Source: Variovorax sp. TBS-050B (GTDB lineage Bacteria > Pseudomonadota > Gammaproteobacteria > Burkholderiales > Burkholderiaceae_C). From it: a stretch of 64,000 nt of DNA. The stretch spans positions 1 through 64,000 of the forward strand of contig NZ_JARXYR010000001.1 in NCBI RefSeq assembly GCF_029893635.1. Direction: 5' to 3'. Shown here piece by piece: positions 18,914 through 28,196 of this stretch. A model generated the notes under the pieces. The model did no database searches. It was not told the origin of the DNA and saw nothing but the letters and a program-made list of their open reading frames with translations. Every line of letters begins with the position of its first letter. The first letter of the stretch is position 1. The position numbers were made by a program, and so were the translations under genes.

Positions 18914-20050
18914 ATGAAGCAACCATTGATCACCGGCGTCGGCATCACGGACTTCGGCCGCTTTCCCGAACTGACCGAGGAGGCCATGGCGCAGGCGGCC
19001 ATTCTTGAAGCCCTGGCCGACGCGGGCACGCAGCTCTCCGAGGTGCAGGCGTTCTACTGCGGCAACGCGCTCGGAGCCATGCTGGCCGGACAACGTGCAT
19101 TGCGCGCACTGCATGTCGGCGGCGGCGCGGTCTACAACGTGGACAACGCCTGTTCCAGCGGCGCCACGGCGCTGAACCTCGCGCTGCAGGCGCTCAAGGT
19201 CGGCCAGTACGACACCGTGCTGGTATTCGGCATGGACCACCTGAGCAGCCTCGGCGGCGGGCCGCTGCAGCTCAGCCAGAACGACTGGAACAACAGGCGC
19301 GGCATGATCATGCCCGCCCTGTACGCGATGCGCGCCAGGCGGTACATGCACGACCACGGCCTCACACTGGAGACGCTGGCGGACATCTCCGTCAAGAACC
19401 GAAAGCACGGGGCCTTGAATCCCATCGCCAAGTTCGCAAAGCTGGCGAGCCGCGAGGAGGTGCTGGCGTCCCGCCCCGTGGCCGAGCCGCTCACGCTGCT
19501 CCAGTGCTGCCCGGCCGTGGTCGACGGGGCGGCAGCCCTCGTGCTCAGCACCAAGCCGTCCAAGGGCGTCGCCAGGCCGGTTCGCGTGCTGGCATCGGTG
19601 GTGCAGTCCGGCCTGTTCGAGACCGCGCCGGTCGACATGACCGAGGCGGAGATCACGGCGCGTGCCGCCCGGCTGGCCTATGAGCAGGCGGGCATCGGTC
19701 CGCAGGATCTCAGCCTGCTGGAAGTGCACGACGCGTTCACCATTTCCGAACTGCTCTATTACGAGGCCCTGGGTCTCTGCCGCCGTGGCGATGCGGCGAG
19801 TCTGCTGCAAAGCGGCGCGACCGCGCTGGGCGGGCGTGTGCCGGTCAACCCGAGTGGCGGCCTTATCGCCAAGGGGCATCCTCCGGGGGCGACGGGCGTC
19901 GCACAGGTGGTGGAGGTGTGCGAGCAACTGCAAGGCCGGGCCGGCGCGCGGCAGGTGCAGGGCGCGCGCATCGGCCTCACGCAGGTGACGGGCGGTGGGA
20001 TCTGGGGCGTGGACCACGCCGCCTGCGCGATCAACATTCTTTCGCTTTGA
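18914..20050 (+). CDS. Thiolase-family acyl-CoA acyltransferase (SCP2-thiolase-like)
   Basis: A 378-residue thiolase. The nucleophilic Cys is in NACSSGATALN (about residue 79), the conserved His in GHPPGATG near 320, and HDAF near 276. The usual second catalytic CxG motif near the C terminus reads TGGGIWG, as in SCP2-type thiolases that pair with DUF35 proteins. It likely cleaves a beta-ketoacyl-CoA or catalyses an aldol/retro-aldol step. Neighbouring SDR, CoA-transferase and hydratase genes fit a CoA-dependent degradation route. Confidence 0.85.
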   Translation: MKQPLITGVGITDFGRFPELTEEAMAQAAILEALADAGTQLSEVQAFYCGNALGAMLAGQRALRALHVGGGAVYNVDNACSSGATALNLALQALKVGQYDTVLVFGMDHLSSLGGGPLQLSQNDWNNRRGMIMPALYAMRARRYMHDHGLTLETLADISVKNRKHGALNPIAKFAKLASREEVLASRPVAEPLTLLQCCPAVVDGAAALVLSTKPSKGVARPVRVLASVVQSGLFETAPVDMTEAEITARAARLAYEQAGIGPQDLSLLEVHDAFTISELLYYEALGLCRRGDAASLLQSGATALGGRVPVNPSGGLIAKGHPPGATGVAQVVEVCEQLQGRAGARQVQGARIGLTQVTGGGIWGVDHAACAINILSL

Positions 20051-20061
20051 GCGCTACCAGC

Positions 20062-20841
20062 ATGAACCAGACAACTACAACCGCACCCGCGTCGCTGCAA
20101 GGCCTCGTGGCCGTCGTGACCGGCGGCGCCAAGGGCATCGGCTTCGGCATTGCGCGCGAGCTCGCGGAGGCGGGATGCCGCATCGCCCTGTGGGACTTCG
20201 ACGAAGCCGCCCTGCGGGAGGCCGAGGAAACCCTTTCCAGCGAAGGCGTCGACGTGAAGACCTTCAAGGTCGATGTCAGCGCGGTGGAAGAGGTGGAGGC
20301 GGCGGTGGCGCGGCTCCTGGCATCCCACGCGCGCATCGACATCCTGGTCAACAACGCGGGCATCGGCGGCGACAGGCTGGTCTCCAAGATGGATCTCGCG
20401 TTCTGGCGCCGGGTGATCGAGGTCAATCTCGACTCCCAGTTCATCTGCGCCAAGGCGGTCCTGCCGCAGATGGCGGAGAACCGGTTCGGACGCATCATCA
20501 ACATCGGCTCCCGCGCATGGCTGGGCAATCGCGGGCAGGCCGCCTACGCCGCTTCCAAGGGCGCCGTGGTGAGCCTGACACGTTCGCTGGCGCTCGAATA
20601 CGCGCGCAAGGGCATCACCGTGAACGCCATTGCGCCGGGCATCGTGGAGACGCCGCTGTTCGAGACGCTGACCGACGAGGTCCGGCAGAACCTCCACAAG
20701 ACCGTGCCGATGGAGCGCATCGGGCAGCCGCAGGACATCGGCCGCGCCGTCCGGTTCTTCGCGGAACCCGGCTCGAGCTACGTCACGGGACAGCTTCTGT
20801 ACGTCTGCGGCGGGCGCAGCCTCGGCGGGCCGTCGGTCTAG
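20062..20841 (+). CDS. Short-chain dehydrogenase/reductase (FabG-like)
   Basis: A 259-residue classical SDR with TGGAKGIGFG for NAD(P) binding, NNAG, and the Ser (NIGSRAW), Tyr and Lys (YAASKGA) catalytic set. It begins 11 bases after the thiolase stop. In this operon it probably oxidises a hydroxyacyl-CoA or alcohol intermediate before thiolytic cleavage; that role is inference from neighbours. Confidence 0.88.
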   Translation: MNQTTTTAPASLQGLVAVVTGGAKGIGFGIARELAEAGCRIALWDFDEAALREAEETLSSEGVDVKTFKVDVSAVEEVEAAVARLLASHARIDILVNNAGIGGDRLVSKMDLAFWRRVIEVNLDSQFICAKAVLPQMAENRFGRIINIGSRAWLGNRGQAAYAASKGAVVSLTRSLALEYARKGITVNAIAPGIVETPLFETLTDEVRQNLHKTVPMERIGQPQDIGRAVRFFAEPGSSYVTGQLLYVCGGRSLGGPSV

Positions 20842-20886
20842 CGACGCAACGCGCTCCATGGACAACCCAACAATGCCGAAGGTCGC

Positions 20887-22077
20887 ATGCTCGCCAATGC
20901 CTTGAGCGGTTTGAAAGTGATCGACTTCACCCAGGTGATGGCCGGGCCGACCTGCACGCTATGCCTGGCCGATCTGGGCGCCGACGTGGTGAAGGTCGAA
21001 GCGCCCGCGGGCGATCTCTCGCGCGCCCTCTCGCCCTGGCTGCATGGCGAGGGTGTCGCCTTCCTGGCGCTCAACCGCAACAAGCGAAGCATCGTGCTGG
21101 ACCTCAAGCAGCCGGACCACCAGCAGGCGGCGCGGGCGCTGATCGCGCAGGCCGATGTCCTGGTGGAGAGCTTCCGGCCCGGCGTGATGGCGCGCTTCGG
21201 GCTGGACTACGCCGCAGTGTCCGCCGGCAACCCGCGTCTCATCTACTGCTCGGTCTCGGCATACGGCCAGCACGGCGCCAGCAAGGATCTGCCGGGTGTC
21301 GACGGCGTGCTGCAAGCCGTGAGCGGCCTGATGAGCGTGACCGGCGCGCGCGATGGAGAGCCGTGCAAGGTCCCGGTGCCGGTGGTCGACCTGATCACGG
21401 GGTCGCTGGCGACCATCTCGGTTCTGGCCGCCCTCGCGGACCGGCAACGCACGGGCCTCGGGCAGCACGTCGAAGCCAGCATGTTCGCCAGTGCGATCGC
21501 GCTTCAGCACGTGAGTTTCGCGTCCTACTTCGCGGACGGCCAAGTGCCCGGACCGCAAGGACATGCCGCACCGTACTCGACGCCGAACGAGGCCCTGCGC
21601 TGTGCCGACGGGTGGATCATGGTGGCGGCCTATCACCCTGCACGGTGGCAGGCCCTGTGCGCGGCCATCGGTGCGCCGGAGCTGGCGTCCGATCCGCGCT
21701 TCGCCGACAACAGGCGCCGGTTGCAGCACCGCGAGGCGCTGCTGGGCCTGCTCGAGGCGCGCATGCTTGCGCACCCCCGCGCCTTCTGGCTGCAGAAGTT
21801 CTCGGCGGTGGACATCATCTGCGGCCCCATCAACAACTATGCCGAGGTGGCGCAGTCCGCGCCCTTCCTCGAAGCGGCACTCGCAGAGAAGCTGCAGCAC
21901 CCGGTCGCCGGGCCGCTGACGTTGCCGCGCAGCGTGATCGGCGCGGTCGGCGAGCGGCCCCGTGCGCGCCGGGCGGCCCCGACGCTGGGTCAGCACACCC
22001 GCGAGATCCTGGCCGAACTCGGCATGCCACCCGGGAACGTCGACGCCTTGGCCGCCGCCAGCCCTGCCCAGAACTGA
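20887..22077 (+). CDS. CaiB/BaiF family III CoA-transferase
   Basis: A 396-residue family III CoA-transferase. The N-terminal [24 protein letters not shown] and the VVKVEAP motif are typical, and the catalytic Asp that forms the acyl anhydride is D168 in VVDLITG. It would activate a carboxylic acid by moving CoA from a donor such as succinyl- or acetyl-CoA. It lies between the SDR and the enoyl-CoA hydratase genes and likely performs the activation step of this operon. Confidence 0.9.
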   Translation: MLANALSGLKVIDFTQVMAGPTCTLCLADLGADVVKVEAPAGDLSRALSPWLHGEGVAFLALNRNKRSIVLDLKQPDHQQAARALIAQADVLVESFRPGVMARFGLDYAAVSAGNPRLIYCSVSAYGQHGASKDLPGVDGVLQAVSGLMSVTGARDGEPCKVPVPVVDLITGSLATISVLAALADRQRTGLGQHVEASMFASAIALQHVSFASYFADGQVPGPQGHAAPYSTPNEALRCADGWIMVAAYHPARWQALCAAIGAPELASDPRFADNRRRLQHREALLGLLEARMLAHPRAFWLQKFSAVDIICGPINNYAEVAQSAPFLEAALAEKLQHPVAGPLTLPRSVIGAVGERPRARRAAPTLGQHTREILAELGMPPGNVDALAAASPAQN

Positions 22078-22090
22078 AGCTGAAAAACCC

Positions 22091-22867
22091 ATGCCCATCG
22101 TCAAGACAATCCACAACGGCGTCGCCGTCGTCACCCTGGACCGGCCCGAAGCCATGAACTCCATCGACCCGGAGTCCAACGAGCAGCTGCTCGAGATCTG
22201 GGACGAGGTGTCGAACAGCGAGGAGATCCGGGTGCTCGTCCTCACGGGTGCGGGCGAGCGCGCCTTCTGTACGGGGGCGGACCTCAAGAAGACGATGCCG
22301 CCCGCCGACAGCGCAGCCCGGCAGGTCTTCCGCGCCGGCACCCGGCATTTCAACTTCGGCACGCTGCAGACCGACAAGCCCGTCATCGCTGCGATCAACG
22401 GCTACGCCCTCGGCGGCGGGCTGGAACTGGCGTTGCTGGCGGACATCCGCATCTGCTCCGAGAACGCCCAGTTCGGCCTGCCGGAGGTGCGGGTCGGCAG
22501 CATCCCCGGCGCCGGCGGCACGCAGCGCCTGATCCGCGCGGTGGGCCAGTCGGACGCGATGTGGATGCTTCTGACAGGCGAGCGCATCGACGCCGCAGAA
22601 GCGCTGCGGATCGGGCTGGTCAGCAAGGTGGTTCCCTTCGCCGCGTTGCGGGAAACAGCCATCCGCCTCGCGGGCGTGATGGCGGCGAACGCTCCGTTGG
22701 CGATGACCGCCGCCAAGCGCCTCGCGATGGACGGAAGGGAACTGCCGCTGGCCGGCGGGCTGGCACTGGAACGCCAGGCCTTCGGGCTGCTCAGGGACAG
22801 CGAGGACCGGCTGGAGGGGCGCCGCGCCTTCGCCGAGAAGCGCGCCCCCGTGTTTCGAGGCCGCTGA
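22091..22867 (+). CDS. Enoyl-CoA hydratase/isomerase
   Basis: A 258-residue crotonase-family protein. Oxyanion-hole segments (AFCTGADL and ALGGGLELA) are intact. Both glutamates of classical hydratases are present, one in GGGLELA (about E112) and one in LPEVRVG (about E132), spaced 20 residues as usual, so hydration of an enoyl-CoA is plausible. It starts 13 bases after the CoA-transferase gene and belongs to the same operon. Confidence 0.9.
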   Translation: MPIVKTIHNGVAVVTLDRPEAMNSIDPESNEQLLEIWDEVSNSEEIRVLVLTGAGERAFCTGADLKKTMPPADSAARQVFRAGTRHFNFGTLQTDKPVIAAINGYALGGGLELALLADIRICSENAQFGLPEVRVGSIPGAGGTQRLIRAVGQSDAMWMLLTGERIDAAEALRIGLVSKVVPFAALRETAIRLAGVMAANAPLAMTAAKRLAMDGRELPLAGGLALERQAFGLLRDSEDRLEGRRAFAEKRAPVFRGR

Positions 22868-22932
22868 ATGTCGCGCGCGCGTCGACGATTCGGACCCGGC
22901 ATGAGCTCGCCGTATTCGTCCTGGAGCATTGC

Positions 22933-23919
22933 ATGAAGAAGCGGCCCCTGAAGGTCTGGCTGCATCGGCTTGTGCTCGTCGCTGCCGCAGCGGTCGCTGC
23001 ATCGGCGGCCGTCGCGCAGCAAACCGGCCGTCCGCCCGCCCGGATCCTGGTGGGCTTCTCGCCCGGCGGAACGCTCGACGTCGTGACGCGTGCGCTTGCG
23101 GAGCAGTTGCATGACCCGCTCAGCCGTCCGGTGGTGGTGGAGAACAAGCCCGGCGCCGGCGGGAAGCTCGCGATCGATGCGCTGCGTGCCGCGCCTGCCG
23201 ATGGCAGTGTGGCCATGCTGTGCCCCGACTTCCTGGTTTCGATCTACCCATTCGTCTTCAACAAGCTTGCCTACGACCCGGAGCGGGACATCCTGCCGGT
23301 CTCGACGGTGGTCGAGTTCCCGATGGCACTGGCCGTGCCGTCGTCGTCGCCCGTCCGGACCTTCGGCGAATACGCCCAATGGGTGCGTGCACATCCGGAA
23401 AGGGCGAACTTCGGGCATGCCGCATCGGGCGGGCCGACGCATTTCCTCGGATTGCGGATCGCCAGCATCATCGGGACACCGCTGCAGGACATCCCGTTTC
23501 AGGGCGCAGCCCCGATGATCGTGAACCTGGCGGGTGCGAACGTCGCCGCAGGCACGTCGACCGTCGGGGACTTCGCGCAGCACCACCACGCCGGCAAGCT
23601 GCGCGTGCTGGCGGTCACCTCCGCGCAACGCTCGCCGCTCCTGCCGGAGGTGCCGACCTTCGGCGAGCTCGGCCGGAAAGAGCTCACCGCCGTCGGCGTG
23701 CTGTCCATCTGCCTTCCGCCGGGCACGCCTTCGGCGGTCGTCTCCGAATGGAGCAGCGCCGTGCGCAAGGCGGCTGCAAGCGCGCAGTTCGCGGGCAAGG
23801 TGCGGACGCTCGGCTTCGTCAACACGGGAAGCTCCCCGGCCGATGCGCGCGCCAGGTTCGGGGAGATGCGCAGGTTCTGGGAGCCGGTGGTCAGAGCCTC
23901 GGGATTCAAGGCCGACTAG
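22933..23919 (+). CDS. Bug-family periplasmic solute-binding protein
   Basis: A 328-residue TctC/Bug-type binding protein with an N-terminal signal peptide (cleaved around AVAQQ, residue 35). Typical motifs are ILVGFSPGG, VVVENKPGAGG and the aspartate-rich domain interface. Such proteins bind carboxylates and may work with TctAB permeases; none is encoded here, so it is an orphan receptor as is common in Burkholderiales. It ends the CoA operon and meets the LysR gene tail to tail, overlapping by four bases. Confidence 0.88.
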   Translation: MKKRPLKVWLHRLVLVAAAAVAASAAVAQQTGRPPARILVGFSPGGTLDVVTRALAEQLHDPLSRPVVVENKPGAGGKLAIDALRAAPADGSVAMLCPDFLVSIYPFVFNKLAYDPERDILPVSTVVEFPMALAVPSSSPVRTFGEYAQWVRAHPERANFGHAASGGPTHFLGLRIASIIGTPLQDIPFQGAAPMIVNLAGANVAAGTSTVGDFAQHHHAGKLRVLAVTSAQRSPLLPEVPTFGELGRKELTAVGVLSICLPPGTPSAVVSEWSSAVRKAAASAQFAGKVRTLGFVNTGSSPADARARFGEMRRFWEPVVRASGFKAD

Positions 23920-24788
23920 CGCACGGAACGGATCCAGTCTCGAAACAGCCGCACGGGGGCCGCCGCCGCCTTCATGGGGTCGCAGACGAGGTAATAACCG
24001 CGTTCCGTCCTCGCGATGTGGTCCGCCGCAACAACGAGCCGACCGGCGCGCAGATCCTGCTCCACGTAGGCCCGCTGGGCCATCGCGACGCCCAGGCCAT
24101 CGGCTGCGGCCTGGTAGCACAACGCGGCATTCGCCAGCGTGATGCCGCGCAGATGCGACGGATTCGTCAGCCCGGCGGATTCGAACCAGAGCGGCCAGGC
24201 CTGCGGTCGCAGCATGGAGTGCAGCAGGCCGGCCTGCAGCAGATCCTCGGGCGCCCGCACTTGCCCGGCCAGGCCGGGGGCGCAGACGGGCAGCAGCTCG
24301 TCGTCGAAGAGGTGGTCCAGTTCGACGTCTGCCCACTCGCCGATGCCGTGGCGGATAGCGCAGTCGGCGCCTTCCAGCCGGACATCGTCGGCGAGGGCGA
24401 TCGTCGCGATCTCCAGCGCAATGTCCGGATGACGTGCATGGAAGCCCTGCAGGCGAGGAACCAGCCAGCGGATCGCCAGGCTGGGTGTCACCTTGAGGCG
24501 AAGCCGTTTCTCGCCCTGGGTGTCGGCCACATCGTCGAGCGCGTCGTGCAGGCGATCGAAAGCATCCGAGACGCGGTGCGCAAGTCGTTCGCCGACCGCC
24601 GTGAGCTCGATCTCGCGGCCGGAGCGCTGGAACAGCTGCACGCCGAGCCCGGTCTCGAGCTGCTTGATCTGCTGACTCACGGCGCCCGGCGTGACGTGAA
24701 GCAACAGGGCGGCGCGCGTCACCCCTCGCGCCCGGTACACGGCGTCGAACACCCGCAGCGGACTCAGGAGGGCGCGCAGGTTCTGCAT
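23916..24788 (-). CDS. LysR-family regulator (GcvA-like)
   Basis: A 290-residue LysR regulator of the GcvA type. The winged helix covers residues 1-65 (RARGVTRAALLLHVTPGAVSQQIKQ) and the effector domain follows from about 95. It lies between the CoA operon, which it meets tail to tail, and the ABC importer genes upstream. It could control either; the inverted repeats at 18417-18460 are a possible target. Confidence 0.87.
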   Translation of the reverse strand: MQNLRALLSPLRVFDAVYRARGVTRAALLLHVTPGAVSQQIKQLETGLGVQLFQRSGREIELTAVGERLAHRVSDAFDRLHDALDDVADTQGEKRLRLKVTPSLAIRWLVPRLQGFHARHPDIALEIATIALADDVRLEGADCAIRHGIGEWADVELDHLFDDELLPVCAPGLAGQVRAPEDLLQAGLLHSMLRPQAWPLWFESAGLTNPSHLRGITLANAALCYQAAADGLGVAMAQRAYVEQDLRAGRLVVAADHIARTERGYYLVCDPMKAAAAPVRLFRDWIRSVR

Positions 24789-24834
24789 GACAGGCGAGGC
24801 CGGGCGGACTCAGCGCTGGCCGCGGGGCTCGGCT

Positions 24835-25563
24835 TCAGCATTTCTGGATGCCGATGGTGCGGTTCAGAAGCTCCTCTTCGTCGCGCAGCGCCGCTGCCGG
24901 GCCCGCGTAGGCGGCGATGCCGCGCTCCAGCACGATGACGTTCGTGGAGAAGTCGAGAACCACGTCCACGTGCTGCTCCACGAGGACGCAGCCGACACCG
25001 AGCTGCTCGCTCATGCGAACGATGGCGTCCATCAGCTCCTCGCGCACCATCGGGGCCAGGCCCTCCAGCGGCTCGTCGAGCAGCAGGACGCGCGGCTGCC
25101 CGACGAGTGCGCGCGCCACGGACAGCATCTGCTGCTCGCCGCCCGACAGCTGCGTGCCGCCGTTTCGCCGCCGCTCCTTGAGCCGGGGAAACAGCGCATA
25201 GATCGGCGGCAGGGCCGCGGCGGCCGAGCGCCCCTGCAGGCCCGACAGCAGGTTCTCTTCCACCGTCAGCGAGGGAAAGATGTCGCGGCTCTGCGGCACG
25301 TAGCCGAGGCCGGCCCGCGCGCGCGCATGCGTGCTGGCGCCGCCGATGTCGTTGCCGCCGAAGTGGATGCGACCCTGCATCAGATCGGCCAGCCCCATCG
25401 CGGTGGCGAGCGTGGTCGTCTTGCCGGCGCCGTTGCGCCCGATCAGCCCGAGGCGCTCGCCTTCGCGCACGCTGAAGCTGAGATGCTCGACGACGGGCAC
25501 GCCGCCGTAGCCGGTCGTGACATCGTCGAACCGGAGTTCAATGGGGCGTTGAGGCATGGCCAT
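24835..25563 (-). CDS. Branched-chain-type ABC importer ATPase (LivF-like)
   Basis: A 242-residue LivF-type ATPase. Walker A (GRNGAGKTTT), Q-loop (YVPQSRDIFP), signature LSGGEQQ and Walker B (VLLLDEP) are intact. The gene starts inside the end of the LivG gene and is the last of the long pyridine-degradation transcript. The importer is likely for picolinate or a related acid, judged by context. An alternative ATG lies at 25557. Confidence 0.9.
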   Translation of the reverse strand: MAMPQRPIELRFDDVTTGYGGVPVVEHLSFSVREGERLGLIGRNGAGKTTTLATAMGLADLMQGRIHFGGNDIGGASTHARARAGLGYVPQSRDIFPSLTVEENLLSGLQGRSAAAALPPIYALFPRLKERRRNGGTQLSGGEQQMLSVARALVGQPRVLLLDEPLEGLAPMVREELMDAIVRMSEQLGVGCVLVEQHVDVVLDFSTNVIVLERGIAAYAGPAAALRDEEELLNRTIGIQKC

Positions 25564-26302
25564 CCCGTCCGAAGTAGATCTGTTTGACTTGGGCGTTGGC
25601 GGCGACTTCCCGCGGCGAACCTTCGACCAGCACCGCACCGGCCACGAGGACGATGATGTGGGAGGCGAACCGGAACACCAGGTCCATGTCGTGCTCGATG
25701 AGCAGGACGGACAGTTCCTTCGGCAGACGCCCGATGGCGTCCATGATGCGGCCGCCTTCCCCTTGCGGGACGCCCGCGCCGGGCTCGTCCAGCAGCAGCA
25801 CCCGGGGCTTCATCGCGAGCGCCAGGGCGATCTCCGCAAGTCGCTGTTCGCCGAGCGCCAGCTGTCCCACCACCCGGTTCGCATAGGGATGCAACCCCAG
25901 CATGTCGAGCGTCTCGCAGACCTCGTCGCGGACGCGCGCGGAACGCGACGGCGAGGGCCACCACTGCATCGAAGCCCGCAGCCGCTGCAGCACCGCCACC
26001 TTCACGTTGTCCGCCACCGTCATCTCCTTGAACAGGCGGCTGATCTGGAACGTGCGAACGATGCCGCTGCGCACGCGTGCGTACTGCGGCAGCTGGACGA
26101 TCGGACGGCCGTCCAGCCGGATGTCGCCGGATTGCGGGCGCATCGCCCCGCTCAGCAGGTTGACCAGCGTCGTCTTGCCGGCGCCGTTCGGGCCGATCAG
26201 CGCCGTTCGGGCACCCTCCGGAAGGGACAGCGTGACGTTCTGCGTGACGGCCAGGCCGCCGAAGGAGTGGCAGAGGTCGTGGGTCTGCAGTCGGGGTGTC
26301 AT
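25538..26302 (-). CDS. Branched-chain-type ABC importer ATPase (LivG-like)
   Basis: A 254-residue LivG-type ATPase with Walker A (GPNGAGKTTL), a signature-region LALGEQRLAEIA in place of the usual LSGGQ (normal for LivG, which often reads LSYGQQ or LALGEQ), and Walker B (VLLLDEPGAG). The start overlaps the stop of the LivM gene. It pairs with the LivF-like ATPase in the nucleotide-binding heterodimer. Confidence 0.9.
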   Translation of the reverse strand: MTPRLQTHDLCHSFGGLAVTQNVTLSLPEGARTALIGPNGAGKTTLVNLLSGAMRPQSGDIRLDGRPIVQLPQYARVRSGIVRTFQISRLFKEMTVADNVKVAVLQRLRASMQWWPSPSRSARVRDEVCETLDMLGLHPYANRVVGQLALGEQRLAEIALALAMKPRVLLLDEPGAGVPQGEGGRIMDAIGRLPKELSVLLIEHDMDLVFRFASHIIVLVAGAVLVEGSPREVAANAQVKQIYFGRDGHASTPH

Positions 26303-27315
26303 CGGCCGCCTCCATGGCCCGCGAGCCGCCTGGCGTGCGCCGCGGCCCGGTCCAGAAGGCCGATCAGACCTTCGGGCAGGACGATGAGTACGACGATCAG
26401 CATCGAACCGATGAAGAACAGCCAGTGGTACGGGTTCAGTGTCGATGCGATGTGGTGGATGCTCATGTACGCGACGGTGCCGAGCACCGCGCCCGCCAGG
26501 CGGCGCGTGCCGCCCAGAACGATCATGACGACCACGCCCGCGGACGTCGCGAAATCCAGCATGAAGAGATTGGCCACCTTGCTGGTCTGTGCCGTCAATG
26601 CGCCGGCCAGCCCCGCCACGACGCCGCCGACGGTGTAGACGGCCAGCAGGTGCAGGTACACGCGCCCGCCCAGCGCCTGGACGCGTCCGGGGTCCTGCCG
26701 TATCGCCCTGGCCGTCAGGCCGAAGGGCGATTCGACCAGATGACGCACGAGGAAGTACACCAGCACCAGGGCGCCCAGGGCGTAGAAGTAGCCGGTGCGG
26801 CCCAGGAAGTTGAATTCCCAGACGCCGAACAGGGGCGCGATGTCGAAGCCCGCGAGACCGTCGTCGCCGCCGGTGAGCCATCTGGCCCAGTTGGCGAGCT
26901 CGAGCAGCAGCTGGGCCACGGCGATGGTGAGCATGACCAGCGTGAGCTTGGTCGAGCGCAGCATCACGGCGCCGCTCAGCAGCGCGATCGCGCCGCCGCC
27001 CAGGCCGCCGAGCAGCAGGCCGACGATCGGATCGGCGGTCAGATACAGCGCGGTCCAGCCCGCGACGTAGGCACCGGCGCCGTACAGCGCGGCCTGGCCG
27101 AGGGTCGCGATGCCTGCCTGGCCGAGCACGAGGCTCAGCGACAGTGCAAAGATGGACATCGTCGCCATGTTGGTCAGCAAGCCGAGGTCGTGCGGGAACA
27201 GCACGAAGGCCAGCAGCCCCGCTAGCGTCAGCACGATCTCGCCTCGCAACTGCGTCCATGGGCGCAGGCGGGAGGGCACGGCAGCCACCGCGATGGGCGG
27301 ACTCACCGCGCTCAT
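26299..27315 (-). CDS. Branched-chain-type ABC importer permease (LivM-like)
   Basis: A 338-residue membrane protein with about nine to ten hydrophobic segments and the LivM cytoplasmic motif region (SPFGLTARAIRQDPGRVQALG) near residues 205-225. The start overlaps the stop of the LivH gene by four bases. Expected to form the translocation channel with the LivH-like permease. Confidence 0.9.
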   Translation of the reverse strand: MSAVSPPIAVAAVPSRLRPWTQLRGEIVLTLAGLLAFVLFPHDLGLLTNMATMSIFALSLSLVLGQAGIATLGQAALYGAGAYVAGWTALYLTADPIVGLLLGGLGGGAIALLSGAVMLRSTKLTLVMLTIAVAQLLLELANWARWLTGGDDGLAGFDIAPLFGVWEFNFLGRTGYFYALGALVLVYFLVRHLVESPFGLTARAIRQDPGRVQALGGRVYLHLLAVYTVGGVVAGLAGALTAQTSKVANLFMLDFATSAGVVVMIVLGGTRRLAGAVLGTVAYMSIHHIASTLNPYHWLFFIGSMLIVVLIVLPEGLIGLLDRAAAHARRLAGHGGGR

Positions 27316-28181
27316 GCCCGTCTCCCGAACAGCCCCTGCGGCCGGATCAGCAAGACGATGATCATCGTCAGAAAGAACGCAGCCGAGGCGAGCTGCGGAA
27401 CCATGTATTTCATCGAGGTCTCCACGATGCCGAGCAGCAACGCTGCGAAGAACGAACCGAACAGATTTCCGTTGCCTCCCACGGCGACGACCGCCAGGAG
27501 GATCACCAGGTATTTGGAGGCGTAGGTCGGCTCCATCGGCAGCAGCTCCGCGCCGGCGATGCCGCCCAGCGCCGCGAGCGCGGCACCGATCGCGAAGGTG
27601 GCTGCATAGATCCTTGTCGTGTCGATGCCGATGGCCCGGGCGATCGGCGCGTTGTCGACGGCGGCGCGCACCCGGATGCCGAAGGACGACCGGTCCACGG
27701 TCAGCCACAGAACGGCGACGACCAGGAGCCCGCAGGCGACGACGATGAGCCGGTGCCGGGGGATGGCGCGAAATCCCAGGTCCACCGAGCCGCTGAACGC
27801 CTCGGGCAGCGCGACGGATGTCACCGACGATCCGAACATCAGGTTGACCGCGGCCGTCGCGACGAACATCAGGCCGATGGTCACCAGCATCTGGTCGAGA
27901 TCCTCGCGCCCGTAGAAGCGGCGCAGAAGGACGCGCTCGAACAGCACCGCGACGAGGGCCACGGCGGCGATCGCGAGCACGAAGCCCAGCCCGATCGGCA
28001 CGCCCAGGCGCTGCGGAAGGCTGGCTGCGAGAAACCCGCCGAGCATCGCGAAGGCGCCATGGGCCAGATTCACCACCCGCATCAGACCCATGGTCATCGA
28101 CAGGCCGACGGTGACCATGAACAGGATCATGGCGTAGGCGGTCCCGTCGATCAGAATGCTGCTGAGAAGCGCAACAGACAT
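27312..28181 (-). CDS. Branched-chain-type ABC importer permease (LivH-like)
   Basis: A 289-residue permease opening with hydrophobic helices and the family-typical GLMRVVNLAHGAFAMLGGF, and carrying the conserved SSFGIRVRAAVDNAPIARAIG segment. It starts 15 bases after the solute-binding protein gene. Forms the membrane channel with the LivM-like protein. Confidence 0.9.
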   Translation of the reverse strand: MSVALLSSILIDGTAYAMILFMVTVGLSMTMGLMRVVNLAHGAFAMLGGFLAASLPQRLGVPIGLGFVLAIAAVALVAVLFERVLLRRFYGREDLDQMLVTIGLMFVATAAVNLMFGSSVTSVALPEAFSGSVDLGFRAIPRHRLIVVACGLLVVAVLWLTVDRSSFGIRVRAAVDNAPIARAIGIDTTRIYAATFAIGAALAALGGIAGAELLPMEPTYASKYLVILLAVVAVGGNGNLFGSFFAALLLGIVETSMKYMVPQLASAAFFLTMIIVLLIRPQGLFGRRA

Positions 28182-28196
28182 GCTGCAGTCTCCGCC

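Noticed and set aside
22559..22570. Trp in place of a Glu conserved in mammalian enoyl-CoA hydratase (residue 158)
   Set aside because: Alignment from memory shows the two catalytic glutamates are the earlier ones (GGGLELA and LPEV), both present; the changed position is not catalytic.
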